From CAVYXK01 sp963708245 (GTDB lineage Bacteria > Pseudomonadota > Alphaproteobacteria > Acetobacterales > Acetobacteraceae), in assembly GCA_963708245.1 (NCBI GenBank), contig OY970201.1, forward strand, positions 6,386,001 to 6,450,000: 64,000 bases of DNA, read 5' to 3'. Every line of letters begins with the position of its first letter. The stretch's first letter is position 1. Positions 38,085 through 46,291 of this stretch are shown piece by piece. The position numbers and the translations under genes are program-made. The notes under the pieces are model-generated. The model worked only from the letters and a program-made list of their open reading frames with translations, ran no database searches and was not told the origin of the DNA.

Positions 38085-38731
38085 TAGAGAAGCGGTCCGA
38101 TAATCAGGAAGAACACCAGGATCCAGATGATACCGCCGATCCACGCCACCAAGGGGTAGCCCATCGGCTGGCGCGGGATGAGTGCCCAGAGGCTGACGGC
38201 CGCCGGGTGAGGCACGGCAGCCGGCCTGACGGGAATCACCGCCTCACCCGGTGCTGAGGGGAAGGCTCGTTCAGGGCTCGGGCCCATCTTCAGCGTCAAC
38301 TCCTTGGTAAAGTTGTCGAAAAATGCGTCTGCCATCGACTTGGCGGTCGCATCGATCAGCCGGGCACCGAGTTGGGCGATTTTGCCCCCGACCTGCGCCT
38401 GCACTTCGTAGGTGAGCTGCGTGGCGGTCGGGTCTTCTTCGGCCAGATGCACCTTGGCGCCGCCTTTGGCAAAACCGGCCACCCCACCCTGGCCCTCGCC
38501 GCTGATCGTGTAGCCGTTCGGCTCGTCGATATCCGAAAGGTGGACCTTGCCGTTGAAGCGGGCCGCGATTGGACCGATCCGCACCGCGGCGACGGCAGCC
38601 AGCTCGGTGGGGGATAAGGCCTCCAGCTTCTCGCAGCCGGGAATACAGGTCTTCAGAACATCGGGATCATTCAGGGCATCCCACACCATTTTGCGTGGTG
38701 CCGGGATGCGCCGTTCACCGGACATATCCAT
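38084..38731 (-). CDS. coxG: CoxG/SRPBCC-family membrane-anchored protein
   Basis: 215 residues from the ATG at 38731. The first 150 residues form a START/SRPBCC domain: GERRIPAPRKMVWDALNDP, CIPGCEKLEAL, GEGQGGVAGFAKGGAKVHL and GGKIAQLGARLIDATAKSMADAFF, all CoxG hallmarks. A proline-rich linker leads to one C-terminal transmembrane helix (GGIIWILVFFLIIGPL) that anchors it in the membrane, as CoxG recruits CO dehydrogenase to the membrane. It is the first gene of the minus-strand maturation operon and lies back to back with a transporter gene 52 nt away. Confidence 0.9.
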   Translation of the reverse strand: MDMSGERRIPAPRKMVWDALNDPDVLKTCIPGCEKLEALSPTELAAVAAVRIGPIAARFNGKVHLSDIDEPNGYTISGEGQGGVAGFAKGGAKVHLAEEDPTATQLTYEVQAQVGGKIAQLGARLIDATAKSMADAFFDNFTKELTLKMGPSPERAFPSAPGEAVIPVRPAAVPHPAAVSLWALIPRQPMGYPLVAWIGGIIWILVFFLIIGPLL

Positions 38732-38783
38732 AAATCTGCGGTCCCCGTTGCGCGCGGCGGACGTTACTTGCAGGGTCCCCGCC

Positions 38784-40109
38784 ATGCAACCGACCGAGAT
38801 CACGGCCCCCGGCCTGATCTGGGCTGTGCCGTTCCTCGGCGTGCTTGCTTCCGTCGCCGTCCTGCCGGCGCTGGTACCGCGGTTTTGGCATCGCCGCGCG
38901 GGATTGGTGGCCGGGTTTTGGATCGCTTGTCTGCTGCTGGGCCAAGCGGTCGCCACCGGTCCGGCATCGGCAGCCGCCTCGGCGTGGCACGCGCTACTGA
39001 TCGAATACTTGCCCTTCGTCACCTTGCTGTTCGCCCTGTATGCCGCCGGAGGAGGCGTGCTGATCCGCGGCGGCCCGGCCGGCCGGCCGGCCGGCAACAC
39101 CGCGATGCTCGCGGCGGGTATGGTGCTTGGCATGGTGATGGGCCAGGCGGGCGCGGCGATGGTGCTGATCAACCCGTTGCTGCACGCCAACGCCCATCGG
39201 CGGCGCAAGGTGCACCTGGTGCTGTTCGTGATCGTCCTGGTGGCCAATGCCAGCGGCGCGCTGACCCCGCTGGGCAACCCGCCGCTCTATATCGGCTTCC
39301 TTGAGGGCGTGCCGTTCTTCTGGACTACGCGGCACTTGGTGCTGCCGCTGCTGCTGCTGGCCGGTGTGCTGCTGGCGACGTTCTATCTGGTTGATCGCCG
39401 GCTGGCGGCCGGCGAGCGCGCTGCCCCCGCGCCGGCGCGGCTGCGGATCCGCGGCTGGGGGAATGCCGTGCTGATCCTGCTGACGGGAGCGGTCGTCCTG
39501 GCGCAAAACGCGACGACTGGGGGCGAGGTCTTGCTGTTCGGGCAGCAGGTCGCGGTTACACGGCTCGTGGCGATCGTTGCGTTTGTCGCGGTGACGATCC
39601 TGTCGGCGACATTGACGCCACTCGCGATCCGCCGAGCCAACGAGTTCGCCTGGGAGCCGATGATGGAAGTTGGCAAACTGTTCCTGGCCATCTTCATCAC
39701 CATCGAACCGGTCCTGCGAATGCTTGAAGCGGGACTGCATGGACCGCTTGCCTGGGTGCTGCGACTGACATTGGACGGGGCCGGCGATCCTCGGCCAGCC
39801 GCTTATTTCTGGCTGGCCGGCATCCTGTCGGCGCTCCTGGACAATGCGCCCACCTATCTCGTGTTCTTCAAGTTGGCCGGGCTCCATCCGGCATTCCAGC
39901 CCGAACAAGTGCGCGAGCTGACGGCGCTGTCAGCCGGCGCGGTGTTCTTTGGCGGACTCACTTATATCGGGAATGCGCCGAACATGATGCTGCGCGGCGT
40001 GGCGGCGCATCGCGGCGTGCGCATGCCGGGTTTCTTCGGGTTCATGATGATGGCGGCGGTGATGCTGCTGCCAGTCTTCGTGTTGCTGACGGTTGTGTTC
40101 TTCCTTTGA
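38784..40109 (+). CDS. Sodium/proton or anion transporter (ArsB/NhaD/CitM superfamily)
   Basis: 441 residues with about 11 transmembrane helices. The motifs NASGALTPLGNPPLYIGFL and LLDNAPTYLVFF, with AVFFGGLTYIGNAPNMM near the end, are the paired re-entrant signatures of the ion transporter superfamily containing NhaD Na+/H+ antiporters and citrate transporters. Similar proteins are annotated as sodium:proton antiporters; the substrate is not certain. It is divergently oriented from coxG with only a 52-nt gap, so promoters overlap. Confidence 0.8.
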   Translation: MQPTEITAPGLIWAVPFLGVLASVAVLPALVPRFWHRRAGLVAGFWIACLLLGQAVATGPASAAASAWHALLIEYLPFVTLLFALYAAGGGVLIRGGPAGRPAGNTAMLAAGMVLGMVMGQAGAAMVLINPLLHANAHRRRKVHLVLFVIVLVANASGALTPLGNPPLYIGFLEGVPFFWTTRHLVLPLLLLAGVLLATFYLVDRRLAAGERAAPAPARLRIRGWGNAVLILLTGAVVLAQNATTGGEVLLFGQQVAVTRLVAIVAFVAVTILSATLTPLAIRRANEFAWEPMMEVGKLFLAIFITIEPVLRMLEAGLHGPLAWVLRLTLDGAGDPRPAAYFWLAGILSALLDNAPTYLVFFKLAGLHPAFQPEQVRELTALSAGAVFFGGLTYIGNAPNMMLRGVAAHRGVRMPGFFGFMMMAAVMLLPVFVLLTVVFFL

Positions 40110-40154
40110 TTGATGCGACCCGGACCTCGGCGTCGTCGCAACCAAACCGAGAGT

Positions 40155-41732
40155 TCATTCCTCCGGTACCCCAGCCTTACGCAGACCGGCGAAATAAGTC
40201 GCTTCGACCAGCGCGCGAATCTTCGGCGCACCCCAACCTGAATATACGAGGGCCCGCGACCGGGCAATGCAGGAATAGCGGTCATCAACAACTAGCCTGC
40301 GTGCTTCGGCGAGCTCGGCGGCGGCGGGCGCGGTATCGCCTTTGAGGGCATAAGCGGAAGCAAGGAGGGCATGGTACATTGAGTGGCTCGGGCTGGCGTT
40401 GCGTGCTTTTTCGAGCCACACGATCGCCTCGTCAATGCGTGATTGCAGCAAATGCGCACGCCCGATCCGGCCGTAGAACATGCCGATTAGGGGATCGCGC
40501 GGACTGAGCTGGATGGCCTGCTCCTGGGCCGGGATAAGCGCCTCTATCTCGCCCGCCAAGAACCTGCACCAGCCGAGATTGGAGTGCGCGTTGGCCCAGT
40601 TGCGGTTGAGCGCGATTGCTGTCTCGTATTCAGGAATCGCTTCCTCGAATCGATTCTGCGTGCGCAGCACGTTGGCCTTGGCGAAATGTGCAAGCGGGCT
40701 GCGAGGCGCCGCGGCCAGAGCTGTTTCGGCCAAGTGTTCCGCGCGCGCGATGTCAGCCGTGGCTGTTGCGCTCATGGCGTCAAGGACGCGGGATGCGAGC
40801 TCGATGGCCAACCAACATTGCGCCATGACGGATCGCGGATCGAGCGCCAATGCGCGCTCGAACAGGCAAATCGCCTCTGTGTGGTTTTCAATTGTCGGCG
40901 GCCCCAGCCGCGCAGCGCGTCCTCGCAGAATGTAGTCCAGCGCGTCAGGGTGCTCGGTCGGGTGGGCAGCCTCGGCGGCGACCAGCTCGAGGCTTACCGT
41001 GACCGCGATCCGGCTGGTAATCTCGTCCTGCAGGGCGAACAGATCAGCGGTCTCCCCGACGAATCGCTCCGCCCACAGATGCGCGTCGGTTTCGGCATCA
41101 ATCAACTGGGCGCTGACGCGGACCTTGTTCCCCGACCGCTGGACGCTTCCTTCCAACACATAGCGAACACAAAGCTCTCGCCCGATCTGTCTGGTGTCGA
41201 TCGGCTTGTTTCTATAGGTGAAAGCGGTATTGCGCGAGATCACGAGCATCCCCGGAATCCGCGACAGATCAGTGGTGAGATCCTCGGTGATGCCATCGGC
41301 GAAATATTGTTGCGCGGGGTCGTTGCTCATATTAGCAAAAGGAAGCACGACGATAGACAGGCGCGGCGCAGCCGGCGGCGCGGGAGCGGCGGGTGAAGCC
41401 GCAACCCGCGGCGCCAGCTTGCCGTCCTCGATGACCTCGCCGACAAAGCGTACGCCCCGGCGGTGCACGGTACGGATCAGGCGCTGCGCCGCACCGCTGT
41501 CGCCGACAGCACTGCGCGCCGCATTGACACGAGTGGTCAAGGCCGAGTCCGAGACGATCCGCCCGCCCCAGACCCCGTGAATCAAATCATCTTTGCTTAC
41601 GACCCGGTCTCGATTGCGTACTAAATAGACCAGAAGGTCGAACACCTGAGGTTCGAGAGAGACCAGCTCGTTCCCGCGGCGTAATTCGCGCCGGTCGATA
41701 TCAAGCAGGTAGTTGTCGAACTGGAAGACCAC
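40155..41732 (-). CDS. Winged-helix regulator with TolB-like and TPR domains
   Basis: 525 residues. Residues 1-105 are an OmpR/ToxR-type winged helix (LEPQVFDLLVYLVRNRDRVV, SKDDLIHGVWGG, then IRTVHRRGVRFVGEV). Residues about 125-255 form the TolB/FlgO-like domain seen in CadC-type regulators (SIVVLPFANMSNDPAQQYFADGITED). TPR-like repeats follow (FERALALDPRSVMAQCWL, ANAHSNLGWCRFLAGEIEAL). No transmembrane helix separates the domains, so it is probably cytoplasmic. It is divergent from the multicopper oxidase, and 11-bp-phased repeats in the shared upstream region are a good candidate for its own operator. Confidence 0.88.
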   Translation of the reverse strand: MVFQFDNYLLDIDRRELRRGNELVSLEPQVFDLLVYLVRNRDRVVSKDDLIHGVWGGRIVSDSALTTRVNAARSAVGDSGAAQRLIRTVHRRGVRFVGEVIEDGKLAPRVAASPAAPAPPAAPRLSIVVLPFANMSNDPAQQYFADGITEDLTTDLSRIPGMLVISRNTAFTYRNKPIDTRQIGRELCVRYVLEGSVQRSGNKVRVSAQLIDAETDAHLWAERFVGETADLFALQDEITSRIAVTVSLELVAAEAAHPTEHPDALDYILRGRAARLGPPTIENHTEAICLFERALALDPRSVMAQCWLAIELASRVLDAMSATATADIARAEHLAETALAAAPRSPLAHFAKANVLRTQNRFEEAIPEYETAIALNRNWANAHSNLGWCRFLAGEIEALIPAQEQAIQLSPRDPLIGMFYGRIGRAHLLQSRIDEAIVWLEKARNASPSHSMYHALLASAYALKGDTAPAAAELAEARRLVVDDRYSCIARSRALVYSGWGAPKIRALVEATYFAGLRKAGVPEE

Positions 41733-41765
41733 GTGCTCCTCTTGCCTGGCCCGGGAGGGCGTTTC

Positions 41766-41820
41766 TCAAGGGAAAGACAGGCTCATCTTAAGGGTAAATC
41801 AAGGGAATCTTAAAGTCTTC
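41766..41820 (+). promoter_or_regulatory. Phased heptamer repeats, putative winged-helix operator
   Basis: TYAAGGG-like heptamers start at 41766 (TCAAGGG), 41788 (TTAAGGG), 41799 (TCAAGGG) and 41810 (TTAAAGT), spaced 22, 11 and 11 bp, i.e. on one face of the helix. OmpR/PhoB-type winged helices bind such 11-bp direct repeats. The array lies between the regulator start (41732) and the multicopper oxidase start (41944). Confidence 0.6.
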
Positions 41821-41943
41821 TGTTCTGGAACAGAGCATTCTCGCCTGCCCGACAGGCGGGCTCATCGCCGGGTCGCAGAATCCCTGGAAAACTAGCCCGG
41901 CCGGCCCGTCCTTGGTGTAACACGTTTGTCGCAGGCGGTGCCG

Positions 41944-43380
41944 ATGTCCGTAACGCGTCGCGCCTTGCTCGCATCCACGCTTGCCGCCGCAGCGGCCAGG
42001 CAACGCTCGGCCAGAGCCGCCGGCGACGCGACGCCGGTCACCGTCCTTCAACTGCAGCGGCGCGGTATCGAGGTGAACGGAAAGCCGGCCTCGGTCTTCG
42101 GCATCCGCCAGCCGAACGGGACAATGGGACTGACGACCAAGGTCGGCACCACCTTCCGCGTGCGCGTCGAGAACCAGATCGACGCCCCGAGCCTGATCCA
42201 CTGGCATGGCCTGACCCCGCCATGGCAGCAGGACGGAGTGCCGGGGATTTCAGGACCGCCGATACCGCCCGGCAAGAGCGCCGATTACGACTTCCCGCTG
42301 CGGTTCGGCGGCACGTTCTGGATGCACTCGCACGAGGGCTTCCAGGAACAGCTTTTGATGTCGGCACCCCTGATCATTCACGACGGGCGCGACCAGCCGG
42401 GCCAGCAGGAGGTGGTGCTGATGCTGGCCGACTTTAGCTTCACGCCGCCGGAGCAGATCTACGAGATGCTGAAAAAGTCGGCCGACATGGCCGGAATGGG
42501 GAGCAAGCCCTCATCCCGCAAAGCAATGTCGGGCATGGCGACGCAAGCCAAGGCGAGCGAGGCGGCCGCACCGGACCTGAACGACGTCAAATACGATGCA
42601 TTCCTGGCAAATGACCGGACGCTTGGTGACCCCCAGGTAATCAAGGTGGAGCCGGGCGGCCGCGTGTTGCTGCGCGTGATCAACAGTTCGTCGATGAGTA
42701 ATTTCCATCTCGATCTGGGTGCGCGCAGCGGCGAGCTGATCGCAGTCGATGGGTTCCGTGTCAGGCCCGTAACGGCACGGCGCTTCCCGATCGCCGTGGC
42801 GCAGCGGCTCGACATCCGGCTCGCAATTCCCCGCGAGGTGGCAGCCCATCCGGTGCTTGCAGTTCTGGAAGGCAGCGCGAGACAGACTGGGATCGTGCTA
42901 CAGGCTGGCGCAGCCACTGTTTCACGTATCCCCGAGATGGCGCCGCAACCCTCCCCAGCGCTTTCGTTGGACCTCGAACGGAGTTTGCGGGCAGCCAAGC
43001 CGCTCGCTCCGCGCCGAGCCGACCGCGTCCACACGTTGAACCTGACCGGCGACATGGCGAACTACGTCTGGTCGATTAACAACGTGCCGTGGACCAAGGA
43101 TGTGCCGCCGCTGCCGATCGCTGGTGGCGAGCGGGTGGAGCTTGTTCTCGTGAACAAGATCCCAATGCCGCATCCGATGCACTTGCACGGCCACGAGTTC
43201 CAGGTAGTCGAAATCGACGGGCAGCGCCTCGCCGGGGCGGTGCGAGATACAGTGCTTGTTCCGCCGGACGCGCGCGTTGTCGTTGCATTCGATGCCAACA
43301 ATCCCGGATGGTGGGCGCTCCATTGCCATCTTCTGTATCACCTGGAGGCAGGGATGTTCACGACGTTACGGTACGGCTAG
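41944..43380 (+). CDS. Multicopper oxidase (Tat-exported)
   Basis: 478 residues starting at the ATG at 41944; the TTG at 41926 is not needed. The N-terminal SVTRRALLASTLAAAAAR is a twin-arginine-type signal. Copper ligands are complete: SLIHWHGL and MHSHEGF in domain 1, then HPMHLHGHEF and HCHLLYHLEAGM in domain 3, with the type 1 Met in the last motif. A Met-rich stretch (KKSADMAGMG, KAMSGMATQ, about residues 180-205) resembles the CueO/CopA copper-binding insert. Candidate roles are copper detoxification or oxidation of an organic or metal substrate. It lies 49 nt upstream of the orphan gene, suggesting a shared transcript. Confidence 0.9.
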   Translation: MSVTRRALLASTLAAAAARQRSARAAGDATPVTVLQLQRRGIEVNGKPASVFGIRQPNGTMGLTTKVGTTFRVRVENQIDAPSLIHWHGLTPPWQQDGVPGISGPPIPPGKSADYDFPLRFGGTFWMHSHEGFQEQLLMSAPLIIHDGRDQPGQQEVVLMLADFSFTPPEQIYEMLKKSADMAGMGSKPSSRKAMSGMATQAKASEAAAPDLNDVKYDAFLANDRTLGDPQVIKVEPGGRVLLRVINSSSMSNFHLDLGARSGELIAVDGFRVRPVTARRFPIAVAQRLDIRLAIPREVAAHPVLAVLEGSARQTGIVLQAGAATVSRIPEMAPQPSPALSLDLERSLRAAKPLAPRRADRVHTLNLTGDMANYVWSINNVPWTKDVPPLPIAGGERVELVLVNKIPMPHPMHLHGHEFQVVEIDGQRLAGAVRDTVLVPPDARVVVAFDANNPGWWALHCHLLYHLEAGMFTTLRYG

Positions 43381-43429
43381 GGCGCGACACGGGTCGTTGG
43401 GCCAACACATCAGAGGAGACGAGGCAACC

Positions 43430-46291
43430 ATGAGCGGAACAGATTCGGATATCGCCGAGTTCAACCCCGGCATCGGTGGCCGGCAATGCGGCAATGCGCT
43501 GGCGCAGTTCTTCGGCTATATCCAGGTGATCGGATCGAACAACAACAAGATTTGGTGCAGCAATTACGACTGCAATAACGGCTATTCGGCGGCCTATATC
43601 ACCAATCCGCATTCGTGGGGGGCGACCCAGCAATTGGTTATCGGCCAGTCGTTCGCGCCGGAAACGGCCGACATGCCGGCCGCCGTCGTGCTGTGGCTCG
43701 GCGGCACCAGCGTCGCCTCGGCGTCGCAGACTCTGCTGTTCTTCTGGAATCAAACCGATATTGGGATGATGGGCGTCGTCGCCGATGGCGTGAATTCCTC
43801 TGGCTGGCCGAACTGGGGCAATGGCTATGTGTTGTGCGACAGCAACGGCAACATGCAGGTGCCGACCGGCCATCATCGGCAGAGCGGCGGCCTGGACGGC
43901 AGCGATATCAGCGCCGCGTCGATCGGCTTGCAGAAGGCGCTGGTCGCCTTCCCGATCCTTCCCGCAGACAATCAGTGCGCGGTGTATCTCGGTACCTATT
44001 CATTGGCCGGTCAGACCACCGAGAGCATAACGATGAAGGCCGGCACCTTCAGCAAGTGGAAGGCCGATGGTTCCGCCATCATCCCTGTCGCTCAGCTCAG
44101 CCAGTGGGGCGGCGTCAATCAGCAGGCTGGGGTGCAGATCAACGACACCGGCAACACCGCAAGTGTGGTGGTGCTGCCCTCGGTCACCGCGGCCAGCAAT
44201 GGCGGCAACGCCACGCCGGCGCTGAACGCGCAGTGCTTCCTGACCGTCTATATGACGCAGACCGGGGTGAACCACTGGTTCTGGTGGCCGATGTCGTTCA
44301 TCGTGCCGTTGGATCCGAATGGCGTGGCTCAGCCGGGCGGCATCGAGGGTCAACCGAAGCCGCAGAACATGTGGATTGCCGGTTGGCTGCCGAAGTCGAA
44401 CGTGGTCGCGATCACCGATCCCTCGGGGCAGGTGGCGACCGCATATTCCAGCTTCCAGAGCGGCCAGTCCTGGCGCCAGCCGCCCTGGCTGAAGGGCAAT
44501 CCCGCCGACTATGTGTTCCTGGGCGCGATGGGTACCGCGAGTTTGCCGGCCGGCGCCGGCGGCGCCGGTAATCAGGTTTATGCGCAGCCGACCAGTAATG
44601 CCGACAATAGGGACCCACCCGCCCTGTTCTGTGTGTTCGATACCGCCAACACGACGACCACTGCGGGAACGGACGCACAGAGCGGACAACCGACCACGAC
44701 CACGACGATCCCGATTCTGCTCCTCGTGGTCTATGGCGGGCAGTACATGCAGCTTCTGAACTGGGGCACGGCGCAAAGCATCGAGTTCGTCAATCCTGTC
44801 ACGCTCACCGCCCCGTCCGGCGCGGGCGGGCAGTTTACGGTCGGCATCTTCGATACGGCGGCGCCGATGCCGGCGGCGAACATCAGCGGCTGGCAGTTCG
44901 AGAACACCAACAATGACTTGATGCCGATCATCTACGGTTACAACTATCAGTCCACCAGTACGACGGAAAACTACTTCAACGCGGGGGCCACCTTCAATTA
45001 CTCCATGACTATCGGCTCTGTGGAGGGGGCTCCTGGGGTCGAGGATATGCAATCGGGCTTCACCTTCTCCGCCTCGGTCAAGGCCGGCTACGGCAGGGAC
45101 TGGAGCAACATGACACAGCAAATGGCCGGAGAGAGCGCGTCTCTCACCTCGCTTGCGGACGTCAACTCGGTATCGATGAAGGGACTCGGCGCACAAAATC
45201 AGGGGAACGTCTTTCTGACCGGTGTCGGCGGCATGAGCCTGACCAACTTTGCCTTCACCGCCCGCAATGGCGCCACGATCTCGAACGGCAGCATGAGTCC
45301 CACCGACTACACCGCGTCCGCCATGATTCAGGCGAGCGTGGCGCCGGTGATGGATCCCAGCGTGGCGACCGCGACGTCGTTCGTCGCTTATATGGTGGAT
45401 CCGGGGGACCTTCTTTCCTACACGCCGGAACGTATCGACGCACGCATGGCGCAGCTCGCCGGAATAGAGAACTACTTCGAGAAGATTATTTACCCCTCGG
45501 CGCAGTCGTTGATGGACGCGACAGGAAATCAGCGGCCTTACATGCAGTTCTCCTGGGCGAACGGCCGCACCACGGGCGGCACCTATCAGTTCATCAGCGG
45601 CAGCACGACGACGCAAAGCTGGAACGTGTCCGCTTCGGTTTCGGCGGGCTGGACCTGGGGCATGGATGGGGGGATCCCGCTGGTCGCCAGTGTCCAGTGG
45701 CAGGGCAGTTGGTCGGTGGGTGCCTATGGCGACGGTGGCATGAAATGGACCACCAGCAATCAGTCACAATGGGGCATCACGCCACCGACGACTTGGGGAC
45801 CGCCCTATTGGGGCTCGCCGGACGACCCGGCTGTAGTCGCGCAGAACGACTTGGTGAATCCTAACTGGTTCCAGCAAGTGGTGGCGGCCTACACCTTCGC
45901 GCTATTCTATCTGCCCGATCCAACCCCCGGTAATCCGGCCAATTTGCCGGCGGGCTACTGGGTGCAAGAGTTGCTGAAATATGCCAACGTCAATGCTGCC
46001 CCCAACGGTCCGTATCTGGACACCGGCAGCATCGATCCGGGTGCCGGCTGCTGGCGGATCGTGTGCGTGGTGACCAAGGTGCAGACCTATGCCGATCTGG
46101 CGAAGAACCCACCGACCTACACCTACCAGTACCTCGGATCCGAACCACTGGTTCAGTTAGAGTTTGTTCCGCCTGCAGGTGGGTCCCAGGCCCCCGGGGT
46201 CGCCATCGCCTTGAGCGCGGCTCGGTCGACCTTCTTCGCCGAGGTCAGCGGCATCTCGTCGAGAAAGAACACACGGCGCGGATGCATGTAG
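43430..46291 (+). CDS. Large orphan beta-rich protein, unknown family
   Basis: 953 residues from the ATG at 43430, with GAGG 5 nt upstream. I do not recognise the family. It lacks a signal peptide. Composition is rich in Gly, Ser, Thr, Asn, Gln and Trp and poor in Lys and Arg, as in beta-sheet or secreted proteins. Cysteines cluster early (RQCGNAL, IWCSNYDCNNG). Two regions have the alternating polar/hydrophobic strands seen in beta-pore-forming toxins: about residues 500-560 (NAGATFNYSMTIGSVEG, FTFSASVKAGYG) and about 720-780 (TTTQSWNVSASVSAGWTW, SVQWQGSWSVGAYGDGG). The last 46 codons overlap the convergent acyl-CoA ligase gene, so the native C-terminus may be shorter or altered. It probably shares a promoter with the multicopper oxidase. 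Confidence 0.75.
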   Translation: MSGTDSDIAEFNPGIGGRQCGNALAQFFGYIQVIGSNNNKIWCSNYDCNNGYSAAYITNPHSWGATQQLVIGQSFAPETADMPAAVVLWLGGTSVASASQTLLFFWNQTDIGMMGVVADGVNSSGWPNWGNGYVLCDSNGNMQVPTGHHRQSGGLDGSDISAASIGLQKALVAFPILPADNQCAVYLGTYSLAGQTTESITMKAGTFSKWKADGSAIIPVAQLSQWGGVNQQAGVQINDTGNTASVVVLPSVTAASNGGNATPALNAQCFLTVYMTQTGVNHWFWWPMSFIVPLDPNGVAQPGGIEGQPKPQNMWIAGWLPKSNVVAITDPSGQVATAYSSFQSGQSWRQPPWLKGNPADYVFLGAMGTASLPAGAGGAGNQVYAQPTSNADNRDPPALFCVFDTANTTTTAGTDAQSGQPTTTTTIPILLLVVYGGQYMQLLNWGTAQSIEFVNPVTLTAPSGAGGQFTVGIFDTAAPMPAANISGWQFENTNNDLMPIIYGYNYQSTSTTENYFNAGATFNYSMTIGSVEGAPGVEDMQSGFTFSASVKAGYGRDWSNMTQQMAGESASLTSLADVNSVSMKGLGAQNQGNVFLTGVGGMSLTNFAFTARNGATISNGSMSPTDYTASAMIQASVAPVMDPSVATATSFVAYMVDPGDLLSYTPERIDARMAQLAGIENYFEKIIYPSAQSLMDATGNQRPYMQFSWANGRTTGGTYQFISGSTTTQSWNVSASVSAGWTWGMDGGIPLVASVQWQGSWSVGAYGDGGMKWTTSNQSQWGITPPTTWGPPYWGSPDDPAVVAQNDLVNPNWFQQVVAAYTFALFYLPDPTPGNPANLPAGYWVQELLKYANVNAAPNGPYLDTGSIDPGAGCWRIVCVVTKVQTYADLAKNPPTYTYQYLGSEPLVQLEFVPPAGGSQAPGVAIALSAARSTFFAEVSGISSRKNTRRGCM

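Noticed and set aside
44000..45616. 538-codon minus-strand frame opposite the orphan gene
   Set aside because: Considered because the orphan is unknown, but the translation is Arg/His/Gly-rich low-complexity typical of shadow frames, while the plus strand has balanced composition and a good ribosome binding site.
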